The position numbers and the translations under genes were made by a program. From Amyloporia xantha (Eukaryota; Basidiomycota; Agaricomycetes; Polyporales; Adustoporiaceae), in contig JAYKKR010000013.1 of the NCBI GenBank assembly GCA_036971615.1, positions 868,001-932,000 of the forward strand: DNA of 64,000 nucleotides. The letters run 5' to 3'. Positions 22,107-33,159 of this stretch are shown in pieces (within the stretch, counting starts at the first letter, position 1; the number at the start of each line of letters is the position of its first letter). Below the pieces are notes generated by a model. It was given only the letters and a program-made list of their open reading frames with translations. It had not been told where the DNA came from and made no database searches.

Positions 22107-23236
22107 TTGATCTTTTTGTGGGAAAGATTGAAAAAAGATTGAAAAAAGAGTTTAAAGGGGTTTACCATATTTAGCACCTTAACACTGATAAAATACCAAG
22201 ATAAGATTGATTAAAAGACAGAAAAGAATATTGAAAAGATATCATGAACAGATTGAAATAAGATTGAAGAAAAGACTGAAACCCACCTTATCTGTCTTGT
22301 ATCAATCTGTTTTATCAATCTGTTTCCAATATTACAGGCAAAAAGATGAAAGTGAGGTTGAAATAAGATTGCAATAGGATTGATGGGAAATATTGAAAAA
22401 GGACTGAAAAAGGATTGTGATAGCTATGTCACAGTATTTTCAAAATCTTGTGACATGAAAGATAGAAATAAGATGTGACCACATGTTTTCAATCTTTCCA
22501 TTCAGACTTGAGTCTCATAGGATGAAGAAAAGAATGAAAAAAAGACTGAAATGAAACAGAAAAAGGATTGAAAAATAAAGCTGAAATAAGACTGGAATAG
22601 AATTGAAATAAGATTGAAATAGGATTAAAATAACATCAAAAAAGGATTGAAACAAGATTGGAACAAGATCGATGACACTCACGTTTGTCTCTTCCAATCT
22701 TGTTTCAATCCTTTTTTGATGTTATTTTAATCCTATTTCAATCTTATTTCAATTCTATTCCAGTCTTATTTCAGCTTTATTTTTCAATCCTTTTTCTGTT
22801 TCATTTCAGTCTTTTTTTCATTCTTTTCTTCATCCTATGAGACTCAAGTCTGAATGGAAAGATTGAAAACATGTGGTCACATCTTATTTCTATCTTTCAT
22901 GTCACAAGATTTTGAAAATACTGTGACATAGCTATCACAATCCTTTTTCAGTCCTTTTTCAATATTTCCCATCAATCCTATTGCAATCTTATTTCAACCT
23001 CACTTTCATCTTTTGCCTGTAATATTGGAAACAGATTGATAAAACAGATTGATACAAGACAGATAAGGTGGGTTTCAGTCTTTTCTTCAATCTTATTTCA
23101 ATCTGTTCATGATATCTTTTCAATATTCTTTTCTGTCTTTTAATCAATCTTATCTTGGTATTTTATCAGTGTTAAGGTGCTAAATATGGTAAACCCCTTT
23201 AAACTCTTTTTTCAATCTTTCCCACAAAAAGATTAA
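22107..23236. mobile_element. 1.13-kb foldback element with TA target duplication
   Basis: Two inverted arms of about 550 bp (22107-22662 and 22693-23236) surround a 30-bp spacer. The ends are TTGATCTTTTTGTGGGAAAG and, inverted, TTAATCTTTTTGTGGGAAAG. TA flanks both sides (22105-22106 and 23237-23238). Removing it with one TA rebuilds the terminal repeat of the surrounding CACTG element. The arms are built from many degenerate copies of an AAGATTGAAA-like motif. The TA duplication suggests Tc1/mariner-type mobilisation, but there is no coding evidence. Confidence 0.85.
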
Positions 23237-23289
23237 TACACGGGCAGGTCGCGCTATCAAACCCGGTTCAACCCCAGGAACTTTGTGCT

Positions 23290-23870
23290 GTTGATACGAC
23301 CTATGAAACCCTAACCCCTGCACAAGGTGCGAACAAAAGGGCAAAGGAATCGAGGAATCGTAATAAGAATGGTCTAGGTGTGAGGGAGTTTGTCACGAGT
23401 TGACATCGAGCGTTTCTTCCTTTCTATATACGGACAATTTTCTCCTTTTACTCATCGTTATTTTCCCCTCTTATTTGAACAGCCATTCTACTATACACGA
23501 ACACAGCGAGCTCCCTGTTCATGGACTTAGACGTGTCGACCATTACAGGTCACATGTCCCTTTCCCACGGACTCCGTCCCGCCTTCCCTTTACGGACGTT
23601 TACTTAAGCACGGTGCCGACCGACCTCGGGCCCCGACCGGGCTCCGCTAACGACATCACTTATGACTCATAGCCTGCTTACTCAGGCTGCGCACAGACCA
23701 CCTGCGCACGGACCATGTACATAGCCTGCCCTGAACCTGTGTAGTATATAAGGTAGCACGCCTCTGCCTGGGGACTTCAGTTTTGACCTCTTGTCCCTAG
23801 GTAAGCCAAACCCTGCTTGTACTTACTTACCATTACTTACTTCTATTTATCTTGTCCCTAGCCTCTGATT
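23290..23870 (+). promoter_or_regulatory. Possible solo-LTR-like or promoter segment with TATA box
   Basis: A stretch of different composition contains TATATAAGG at about 23745 with typical downstream spacing, followed by pyrimidine-rich leader sequence and a GTAAGC donor-like site at about 23811. TGTTGATACG at 23290 or TGTCACGAG at 23393 could be an LTR start, but no second copy or clear CA end was found. What it would drive is unknown. Confidence 0.35.
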
Positions 23871-23989
23871 CGAGCTTTGCTCATTGTCGCTTTGATAAGA
23901 TCCTAGTCGAACGCCCTCAGCTCTTGTTAGGTTTGTCCGTCCTCTGTCGCTCGACTCATAGTCGCGACAGAGTTAGCAGGAAGGTGTCC

Positions 23990-24790
23990 TGTGTTTCGGC
24001 GAATGCGAAGCAGCATCTCGAAGGCGTACAGAGAATACTCGAAGGACTCGAAGTATGTCGAAGAATGGTCAAAGTGGCTCGAAGGATCATGGTGTCGGAG
24101 TGCAGTCGGAATATCAAAGAATCGAAGGAAATCGGGCGAATATTGAAGCAAGTCGTAGAAGAATCGAAGAGTGTTGTGATAGAATCGGAGGATCATCGTA
24201 GGGAATTGAAGCGAAGCGTGGGCATAGTAGAATCAAAGCGTAGTCGAACACTCAAGCGTAATCGAGGCTCTAGAGAGGAACTGACACAAACTCGACTTAA
24301 GAGCTCTGTACTGAGGGGGAAACTAGGTGGAATATAATGTATGGAAAGAGATAGCTAAGACAGGATTTTATACTACTACTCAGAACAATCTATGAATAAT
24401 TGGGAGTGGCACACTAGTATGAGTGGCTTGCATTGTCTAATGATGACACTGATTTCTATATTAGGCTCGAAGATCGAATGGCCGAGGGACTCGGAGTGGC
24501 ACAGAGTGATACATGTGTTCTCCTGCTGCTCTATTGTTCGCTCAAAATGGCTAGGCTTCTTCGAAGGAATGTCTCAAAATGTCGAAGCATCGGAGCATTG
24601 TGTCGAAGCATCGTAGGAACATCAAAGGTATCAGAGATCGAGTCGAAGAATCAGAATGATCGGAGATGATCGAAGCAATCAGAGAATGATCAGAGATGAT
24701 CGAAGCAATCGGAGAATGATCAGAGAGTGTTGAAGGTGTTCGAGTGAACCGAGTGTCGAATCGAAGATGTAGAGCTGGCATAGTGAGCCG
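23990..24790. repeat. Degenerate TCGAAG/ATCGGAG-rich repeat tract
   Basis: The segment is filled with imperfect repeats of tcgaag, atcgaag and atcggag. At 24664-24725 a 30-bp unit (agatgatcgaagcaatcRgagaatgatc) is present twice in tandem. A 161-codon open frame over 23852-24337 is rich in Arg, Glu and Ser because of the repeat and is not judged a gene. Confidence 0.6.
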
Positions 24791-24799
24791 TTTCTGAGG

Positions 24800-25985
24800 A
24801 CAGAAGGATCAAGTACCTATCACTGTGTTCAACCTAGGTTTAACCCTGGTGAAAAAAAAAGAGGGTCGGACCTCAGTACATCGGACTCTCGGGTTGAGCT
24901 AGGGACATTCTCCGTTGGCCCCAGGACAAAATCGTCAGACCTGCACGTGATCCCAGCCTGCCTGTACCCGTTGGGCATCCAGCACCAGATACACGTCGCA
25001 TACAATTGCAACACACATAGATACAAAGGATAAAGGTAATATATTCATTGCAGAGCGTCACTACAATAGCATACAAGGTAGGGAAAGAATGACATCCCTC
25101 CCGCCGCTGTGTCTAACCAAGATCGGCCCGCACGCGGATGGGAAACTAGTCGACTACCAGTTGTGATTTCATATTCGCACTGCCGTAAAATAATACTATC
25201 CGTGTGTGAGTATACTGGTCAGGCATGTGGAGAAACGACTGCACCTAATCACACTGTGTGAGGGTGGCAAACAACCTATCTGCGCCCTCAGTCCTCGGTC
25301 ATTGTCACCGGGCCTGTGCTCAGACTCTGATGACCTGAGGTGGGCTACATCACCTCATTTTCCATCTTGCTTGATGAGCAATATCTGAAGCCAAAGCATG
25401 AAATGCAATATGACGAAGAATGGCAGATGCACCGCTACTAGATCTGAACATGTGAGACCATCATCACGCCCAGTGGATCCTAGAATAAACTCACTGTCCG
25501 ATATAGGGATTGCGAGATGAGCCCGCTAGGCTCCTGCAACAATATTGTGCACCACGATAAGAGCTAGACCTGTTTTGAAAAACGGAAGTGTGTCAGTCAG
25601 ATGTGATTACAAGCTCCTGATCATCATCTCCCAGATGATCAGGGTACTGGGGTACTGGTACATGCACCAGGAGCTGTGAAGCTCAGACCAGACGACAAAG
25701 TGAACATGCAACAGGAATCATCCAAACAACAAATAAAATGACTCGCAACGAGTAAGAGTGCTCATTGAACAATCAAATGATACATGGAGATCCCAACAGA
25801 TGGGTGTACATGCAATATGCATTCTTCAACAGACTGAACTGAATCAGATTTTTTCAACAGAATCAAGAACATGGAGACAACAGAGACAGAGGTGTGCACA
25901 AAGGATGAAGAACTTGGAGAAACAAAATTTTGCGGACTCTTACGTATGTGTCACATGCAAGCCACATATAACCCCAGGTGAAGCT
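24800..25985. other. No gene recognised
   Basis: Mixed-composition sequence with an A9 run at 24852-24860. No protein similarity and no terminal repeats were found. Confidence 0.4.
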
Positions 25986-25989
25986 GTGG

Positions 25990-26124
25990 GCGGTCCCAAC
26001 CTGGGCAGATATTTTTGGTGGTATCTGGGACAAAATCGCTCTACTTAGGTTTGGCGCAATTTAAATTGGACCTGGCACAAATTTCAGAATTGTCCCCGGT
26101 CCTTTCTGGTCAGGTTGGGACTCA
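25990..26124. repeat. Possible 130-bp miniature inverted-repeat element
   Basis: GTCCCAACCTG at 25995 and CAGGTTGGGAC at about 26111 are inverted copies bounding about 130 bp, with further weaker inner pairing (ctgggacaa / ttgtccccgg). No target duplication was identified. Confidence 0.45.
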
Positions 26125-26498
26125 GGCTATTCGAAGCTCTCATCAGGAAAACCCCTCCAGGTTAATGATATAGTAAAAGCCGTAATTAGACATCATTGGA
26201 CTGTATTATCCCATTATTAAAATTACACATCATTATAGCAAACTAGTGGTCCCCCCCGGCGTACGTGGTGTCATTCTGAGTAATTTATCATAATCCGAAG
26301 CTTTCTACGCCTTTTAGCTGTACTTGCTACAGATTACTCACACAATACGATGAGATGAACCATTGAACCATTTCATTGCTGCACATACTCGTCTAATTAC
26401 ATAAACAGTAGCTACACTAGTACCTAATACTAAAGACTACTACTACTAGTAGCATCTCATCCGTCAACTCCAGGGCCAAGTTGGAGGATGCCGCGGAG

Positions 26499-28539
26499 CA
26501 TCAGGAAAAACACTTTTTCCCTGAGACACTCTGGGATATATGAGATTTGTCAGGTTGTCTCAGGTAGTCCCAGAGCATCCCAGGTCATCTTTGATTGCTC
26601 TGAGTTGCTCTGAGATATTCAAATAATTTCAGAGCATCCCAGGCTATCCTTTATGTCTTTAAGGTGCTTTAGAATTTGGAAGATTATATTCAAGTTGTGA
26701 TTGGACAGTCTGACATGTATATAAATCAGTTTAAGTTTATAATACTTGGTAAATTGCTGATATTTCTTAGCTCTATCTTCCTGTATTGATTGAGTCACAT
26801 TGATTAGATAGAGAGATAGAAATCAAATTAGTTCCATTTATGATATCTATGTTCACTTCTTTCTATGATATTCTACAGTATGCTCTTGTACTAGCACTGT
26901 GATTTATAGGCTACATTGAGGAAAATTCAATAATGATCACATCATGATTTGATTTCTTATTGAGGTAGAGAGGTAGATGAGTGTCAGTGTTCTTGTATGC
27001 TTTAAAATAGAGTTGTCAATATTAGATTATTGAACAGACAAATACTTATTCTCCAACTTGATTTAGAACTTTGCTTTGAGATGCTAGTGACATTATAAAA
27101 TTATTCAAGTTTTCTCAGAGAAGTTCAGAGATAGCTTGAGTTTCCATTGTACAACACTCTGAGCCAATTAGTATATCAGTCATTCCAGCTCTCAATTAGG
27201 GTAAGTTATTCCTATATTTCTGAAGAGAATATTTTAATTCAGCAATAAAAATGACCTAAGAAGAGTGTAGGCCACTAATAGTAAGTGTGATGATAGCTAT
27301 GTAAAAATGCTTGAGAATGAGACATTAAAGTAGAAGGCAGACAGATATTAGAGTGAAAATGCCAATCTGAGTGAAGAAGGCCACCATTACCTTAAATGGT
27401 ATACAGGCTGTCACGACAGCCTGTACTGTTTGGATGTTTGGCCAATGTTTGGCTTATGTTTGGCCCATGTTTGACACGTCACAAAGCAGTGCACATTCTC
27501 TCCTTATACCATCACCATCGTTGAAGTCAGCTCCTGCCTCTCCTCTGTGTACATCTCTAACTTGTGCCTATACTTACTACATTCTGATATACTCTTATTG
27601 AGACTACAGCTGGCCTTTCTGTCTGTTCTCTGGTGTCTCTATGTGACTTCTGTTGTTCCTTTTGAATGCTGGTGAGTTCACTGTCTCCAACAGGCTTGGC
27701 CTATACTTGGTGGACAATGGTTTATCTGAAGGCTTGTGAGACATGGTTTATGCGAGTCTGTACTAGATCACCTGCAAATTCTCTGTTCTCTCTTTCAGAT
27801 AACCTCCACTGCTACAGTTGTAAAACTAGTCTCTAATCTGTTCTACCATTGTTATCAAAGTGAGTGTATTGTCTTGCTGGGTATACTAATGACATGTCAT
27901 CCTAGACTGTATTTAGACCTCCAGCACTGTCTGAGAATTTAAGGTGAGTTCATGCCACATCACACATACTGTCATCTTTTCATAAATTGGACAGTATCTA
28001 GACTTCTGCTCTTCATTCCAGATATGTACTAGGAGTCATGAATTTTGATGGTATGTTTTTTGCAGATGCAGAAATAATGTATTAGCTGACAGAAGTTTTC
28101 ATAGTTATTTTATTCTCCTTCAGTTTTATAGACTGTATATATGATATGGTTACAGTGAGTATTTGTATACTATTTGACAGACGTCAACTTACTATCCCTA
28201 TTGATAGTTGCCTTCTGTAGTATTAGAATAATATACATTTGTTTTGATTTATAAATATATCTCATTTATTATGAAATAATCTGAGTGATTCTGTGTAATT
28301 CCAGTAATTCTGAGACAATCTAAGAGCAATACATATATCTTTGAGTGTGCTTTCAGAGTAATTCAGATATACTCTGGAGGAACTCTGAGATGCTCTCAGA
28401 GATTTGACCTAGAAGGAGTTTGTCTGAGGGCGACCTGGGACACTCTGAGCACTCTGAGCACTCTGAGTGCTCTGAGTGCTCTAGGATGCTCTAGGACAGT
28501 CCTAGAGTGTCCTAGTACCAAATATGTTTTTCCTGATGG
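26499..28539. mobile_element. Element C: CATCAGG-ended TIR element with CTCTGAG subterminal repeats
   Basis: The left end CATCAGGAAAAACA matches the inverted right end for 14 bases. Both subterminal regions are dense in CAGAGCATCCCAGG / CTCTGAG motifs, and near the right end a 9-10 bp unit (cactctgag / gagtgctct) repeats in tandem at 28438-28487. Flanking dinucleotides are AG and GA, not identical, so a target duplication is not confirmed. A short perfect hairpin (caggctgtc/gacagcctg) lies at 27404-27423. No gene is recognised. Confidence 0.7.
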
Positions 28540-29262
28540 ATAGGGGACGCAGGATTGGCTTAAACTCATTTGCTTTGGCATTGAGGGACTATGGAGACCC
28601 GATAGGTGACACAGGGAGACTGGTGGCGAACTGGGCATGGATGATCAGAGACATGCCGGTTGAAAGTGTCTGTGAATCACCATTGTGCACGCCACATGCT
28701 CCTCACGCACCTTTGCAAGTACCTCGGGATTGTCAGTAAGATGGTGGAAGCCACAGATCATATCCTGACTCACAAATAGGACAGCTATCATCTTGAAGAC
28801 ACTGAGATCACAGCAGGCCAAGCCATTGCCACTCAAGTATACACTCCGACTCTCCAACCACTACCGTCACCTTCTTGTGGTCATGCGCAGCACGCTCGAG
28901 TTAAGACAGCCTTGTTAATGCAGTAGGCCGATTGTAGTCTACCTAAATGCATCCAGTGATTCTATAGATCTCTGTTGGATTGTGGATAGTTGATGTTGGA
29001 AAAACAATGAGAAGAGCGGTCAGTAGTGTAAGTGCGCAACGTTTGAAGGACAAAGGCCATCCTACCAACCTCCTATTTGAGATAGCACAATCTTATCCTC
29101 CTTATACACAGACGACAGAGTAGAGTGAACTGTCAACAACCTAGAGAACTGAAAGTGGTGAGTTTTGAGATGTGAAACAGCCTAAGGTAAAGGTGAAATG
29201 AACAACAGAGTCAAGAGCGCGTTGTCTTGTCTTGACGTGGCAGTCATGCCACGTGCCACATG
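28540..29262. other. No gene recognised
   Basis: Probably interior of element B. Short open frames on both strands show no recognisable domain. Confidence 0.4.
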
Positions 29263-29483
29263 CATCAGCAAAATCAAAGTGTTTTATTATTTTCCTTTTT
29301 TGTCTTCTTGCGTCTTATTTTACCAGAAAAGGAAACTAAGGCATCAAAGGACTCAGAAAGAGTGTCGATCGCATTGGGGCAAGACACGCTCGCATTATAG
29401 ATTGTCTTATTTTCCTTACACAAGACATCAAGTCCAAATAAGGAGAAAAAGGTAAACAATACAAATGTTTGATTTTGCTGATG
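29263..29483. mobile_element. 221-bp MITE of the CATCAG family
   Basis: It starts CATCAGCAAAATCAAAG and ends TTTGATTTTGCTGATG, an almost perfect inverted repeat. TG flanks both sides (29261-29262 and 29484-29485), a 2-bp duplication. It is the short relative of the element at 19542-20016. Confidence 0.85.
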
Positions 29484-30230
29484 TGCTACCGGCCACTTCC
29501 GCTCATCATGTGACACAAATGCGAGATTTTGACCAAGTCCGAAATCTTGCTCTAGGGAGCAATATGCCAGTTTGAAATTTCGGCCCACCTTTTGTTCTGT
29601 ACATGTTATTTCATTTCATATGCTGTTCAGTAGATCAGTTTTCTGCCACATATGGAGCAGTTATGGTTCATCCGAGTCAACTGCTTTGAGCAATAATAGC
29701 CCAATATTCTGATATATTATCTGTAGTTACTTAATTTCCGAAGGACACAATGTCAAGAAGATTTTCTTAAAATCTTGATGGTCATGACTAGATATAAGTC
29801 AATCATGTTATGACAAGTTATTTTCAGTATGAGAAGGGTACAAGAGGGTTTTGCACAGATTACTTATATTTTCTCACTATTATCCCAATTACTTCAGTGC
29901 ACTGGATGCAGTTTAGGATATTTTCGACAACAATACTCTAAAGATATTCTAAAGACAGTCAGAATAACCTTGGCATTTTACAGTGAACAAAATCCTAACA
30001 TTATTCAATTAAGATTCTAATCTTTTGACCACATTTACAATATGTTCCAACCTACACAATATACTTACCACACTTTTAAAGTACTGAATAGTGGATTATG
30101 CTAAAGGTATTTTGACTAACTTTATAATATTTTCACCATATCGCACTCAACAATATTCTAAACCACATCCAGTGGTGCTACATAATTTTGTGTCATTATT
30201 ACACATTACCATGGGGGTTTTTTCCTGATG
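29484..30230. other. AT-rich right part of element B, no gene recognised
   Basis: No coding motif is seen. ACATCCAGTG at about 30165 repeats the outer end of the CACTG element and may be a subterminal repeat. Confidence 0.4.
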
Positions 30231-30339
30231 CTGGCTGTGTACCTACATCCAGTGATCGTCTTATTTTCAGCTTAGTTCACTTATTGCCTTATATAAGACA
30301 AATAAGTACAATAAGACAGATTTGACATTTCCTGATGCT

Positions 30340-31359
30340 AACGGACCGTCATATAATCGTCTTAGTATGACCATCAGGCAAGCGCGCCCTAAGACGTTCA
30401 CCACCTGGAGAATGCATGGCGAAAATCCGAAACACTTGACTTAGCACATTAAAGTAAGTGTCAATGCTTCCATTAGCTGTCCATCTGAGCCTTTCTAACA
30501 GCTGTTTCCTACAGATCTTCTATATTAGACGGAGACTTAATAATATAATACCATTATGTCAGTACCCACTGCTTTGTTCATAGAAATAAACGAGTAAACT
30601 TCCGAGCCGACATAGGAACTCTGATTGATTCATATGCTGATGTGCTGCTCATTCTGACATTAGGAGCAGGTCTTCCGTCTTCCGTCTTCCGTCTTCCATC
30701 TTCCGTCACAATCTCCATTTGACTCTACATGTCTCTCGTCTCAGCCATGGGTGTCTACTACTCCAATCCTCTCGTCATTCGTAAGACTTTCAGCGTCAGC
30801 ACTGATGCCGTGCCGAGTTACACAGACTGCGCGCCCAGCAAGACGCCCCGCCACTGTCAGAGTGTCACGACTTCCATCACCTGCAGGCGCCTCTCAATGC
30901 CGCCATGTGCGCGCAGATAATGTCCGGGACGCTGCAGAACAGACGAAGCGCCCTGTCCACTTTGAACAGTATGCCAGCACAGATTCTCCGACTGCGTTCC
31001 CTGTCAGCCTACCTCGCCATCGCTAAGCCCGGGACCGCTACCCAGCGCAAGAGACAGTCTTAAAAGTGAGCTCTCCGTGTTTGGACTAATTCGTACAAGA
31101 CCATGGGCTAACTCACTTCGCTATTGAGATCCTCGAGGATGTGCTCCGTCCTGCCCAGCCTCACGAACGTCGCCACTCAAAAATGCGCAACCGTCCATAC
31201 CGGCTGAGACTGCGCTGCACACCGGTGGACGATCCTAAGTTTGGACGAATTCGATCTCGTACTGCTCTGGGCAGCTGTTGAGCGAAGGTCAGCATCCCTC
31301 CCTCTCTTGCCCTCGTCCTTCTCCTTCCTGTGTCTCTCTCGAGTGCCCCCGTTTCCTGC
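30340..31359. other. No gene recognised; short (TCTTCCG)n tract
   Basis: Five consecutive 7-bp units (cttccgt, one cttccat) lie at about 30670-30706. The composition rises to normal genome GC here. Possible upstream exons of the Plavaka remnant could lie in 31000-31360, but none can be supported. Confidence 0.4.
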
Positions 31360-32116
31360 TTGCCGCATATTTTCTATCCGTGATTGGACTTGGAAGCAGG
31401 CAGTAGGTCATTCTCATCCGATAGCAGAGAAAGTGTTCCTAACATGGTCACAGGATATCATCGCCAAAGATCCAAGCACACATAGGGCAGCGTTCGTTCC
31501 GATCATTCTAGGAAGTGACAAGACAACGGTCTCCGTCGCAGCGGGTTAGACAGAGTACTATCCACTCTATATCGGCATAGGAAATACGCATAACAACGTC
31601 CGTCGGGCACATCGGAATGCAATTGCGTTACTTGGGTTTCTAGCAATACCGAAAAGTAAGTACCACGTTCATATCAAAACTCCTCTCTGACATAGCTATA
31701 CAGCGGACAGACGTTACAAGAATGATCCCAAATTCCGTAAATTCCGCCGACAGCTCTTCCACTCATCGCTATCGAGGATTTTCATGTCTCTCAAGAAGGC
31801 AACGACGACACCTGAAGTTATTCGCTGCGCGGACGACTACTTTCATCGCGTCTTGTACGGACTGGGACCTTATATCGCAGATGATCCTGAGCAAGTACTT
31901 CTCGTGTGGCAGGGGTGGTGTGCCTGGTATGTGTTAGGTTTATGTTCTTGGTTCTGCACTACTAATCAGATTGGTACTTTAGATGCATCGCTATAAATAA
32001 CGATCTCGATGGACCTAACGCCGAGCGCCGCTCCCGTACACATACAGACATACTGGTTGAAGAACAGCAACTAGGAGACCTGTGGGAAGAGTATAGCATT
32101 GTCGGCGACATTGTGG
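31360..32116 (+). pseudogene. Plavaka-type (KDZ-related) transposase remnant
   Basis: Plavaka transposases are cut-and-paste enzymes abundant in agaricomycetes. The exons read IRDWTWKQA, then after an intron (31403-31453) DIIAKDPSTHRAAFVPIILG followed by SDKTTVSVAAG, a TAG stop at 31547-31549, and TEYYPLYIGIGNTHNNVRRA followed by HRNAIALLGFLAIPK. Next come MSLKKATTTPEVIRCADDYF and GLGPYIADDPEQVLL, and an exon at 31984-32116, INNDLDGPNAERRSRTHTDI to YSIVGDIV, ending at a gtaagt donor. The expected following segment (PFTxDFPRADI...) is missing. Besides the TAG there is a TGA at the junction of the last two exons, where family members have Arg or Lys. The fragment covers only the middle of the enzyme. 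Confidence 0.82.
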
Positions 32117-32349
32117 TAAGTTTTCACTCTCGGGTCATGATTTGTTTCCTGTTCTTTTTCTGTTCTGTCTTCTCTTGATTCTTCGTACCGCTGGCATGCT
32201 ATCACACGAGTATTTGACCTCAAGGACGATCTAGATCTCAGCACTTCACACGCCTACCTTCGCCGGCCCCCTACCACACTCGCAACTTGAGCAGCGCTAC
32301 ATCAGAGTCACCAGTGGCTTCCAGATTTCAATTACTTCTGTACTTCTCC

Positions 32350-33153
32350 TGTCGCCGATATCTTTCTCCTCCATCAACGTCTCCACTTATTTGCGACATC
32401 ACCCGATTACTGCGATCCCCGAATAGTGGTCGTCCAAGACGAAGATTTTTCGAGCTCGTTTGTTCCTCTGGGTGGTCCCGTGCTCGAAGAATAGGATGAA
32501 CGTCGTTGCAGGGAGAGTGAGAAAAGGGAGCGGAAGAGAATCAGATGGTTGCAGCGCGAGGAGCGGCTCAGGGCTTGTCAGCAGATATGGGAGACATTTG
32601 AGGTGTCGAGGGAGGGCAACAATGCGAAGGTGGCGAGGAGGAAGGGGGAGGAGGAGGCAAGACGAAAGCGGAGGATGGAGCAGGAGGCAAAGGAGCGAGA
32701 GAAGGAACGGGAGGCGAAAGAACGAGAGCTGGAGTTGCTGCGCCATACCCGACAGCTCCGGATCAGCGCTCTGACTCGACGTCCCCACTATACTACAGTG
32801 CCCTTCCTTCCGAGCGACAGTCAAAGCGCCAGTTTCCTGCTCGTGCGGTCGAGGTCCATCCACTTCAGTATTCCATCATCCCCATGAACCCCAGTCGCTC
32901 GCCGTCCCCCTCCTACGGCATTTCACCCCCTTCAACGCCAGATGGACATACACTCACCATACCCAGGATACAGCACGAGCTGTCCCTCCAACATCTGCGG
33001 AGTCTCAACCGGATGGTCTATTTTGCTGACGTCGTCGTGAGCATGCAAGATCCTCTCTTTCCCAAGGATGGCAGACTCAGCTCTAGGGCAGTGGCAAGGC
33101 TCAGTCCAGCGCATAGGGATCTATTCGCGAGCTTGCTCGAGCCTGTTGATTGA
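32350..33153 (+). pseudogene. Coiled-coil hypothetical protein, broken
   Basis: The frame starts with FATSPDYCDPRIVVVQDEDF and SSSFVPLGGPVLEE, then a TAG at 32492-32494. A long Arg/Glu-rich helix follows (REERLRACQQIWETFEVSRE through EAKEREKEREAKERELELLR), a likely coiled coil. Near 32790 the sense shifts to another frame (SERQSKRQFPARAVEVHPLQ, MNPSRSPSPSYGISPPSTPD) that closes at 33153. The arrangement resembles mushroom-lineage hypothetical proteins of unknown role. One stop and one frameshift mark it as a pseudogene. Confidence 0.5.
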
Positions 33154-33159
33154 GCGAAC

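Larger units (their letters stand above)
26141..30230. mobile_element. Element B: CATCAGG-ended TIR element containing further insertions
   Basis: The left end CATCAGGAAAACCCCTCC pairs with the right end, inverted CATCAGGAAAAAACCCCC. CT flanks both sides (26139-26140 and 30231-30232). The ends are the same type as element A. Element C and a 221-bp MITE lie inside. No transposase gene is recognised in the rest. Confidence 0.82.
22092..30254. mobile_element. CACTA-type (CACTG-ended) element, non-autonomous, itself carrying insertions
   Basis: It starts CACTGGATGTAGGTA and ends TACCTACATCCAGTG, flanked by a 3-bp duplication ATC (22089-22091 and 30255-30257). CACTA-superfamily elements have CACTA/CACTG ends and 2-3 bp duplications. 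Beyond base 15 the left repeat is broken by the foldback element and resumes as CACGGGC at 23239; the right end read inverted continues CACAGCC, so the terminal repeat is about 18-20 bp. No transposase is visible in the remaining interior. Confidence 0.87.
21972..30337. mobile_element. MITE-2 of the CATCAG family, split by an 8.2-kb CACTA-type insertion
   Basis: The left half (21972-22091) and right half (30258-30337) together match MITE-1 in reverse orientation: left end AATCAGCAAATGTCAAATTT, right end CATTTCCTGATG. CT flanks both ends (21970-21971 and 30338-30339). The halves meet at GGGATC / ATCGTCTTATTTTCAG; MITE-1 has the uninterrupted equivalent with a single ATC. Everything between is younger insertion. 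Confidence 0.85.

Noticed and set aside
23255..23295. tRNA or SINE B-box-like sequence ggttcaacccc
   Set aside because: No A box at the right distance and no cloverleaf pairing could be found.
23852..24337. 161-codon Arg/Glu-rich open frame
   Set aside because: It is explained by TCGAAG-type repeats; there is no domain and no intron logic.
23852..24616. LTR retrotransposon body after the TATA-bearing segment
   Set aside because: No protease, RT or integrase motif is present and no matching second LTR was found.
26499..28539. Target duplication for element C
   Set aside because: Flanks read AG and GA; a true 2-bp duplication should be identical, so none is claimed.
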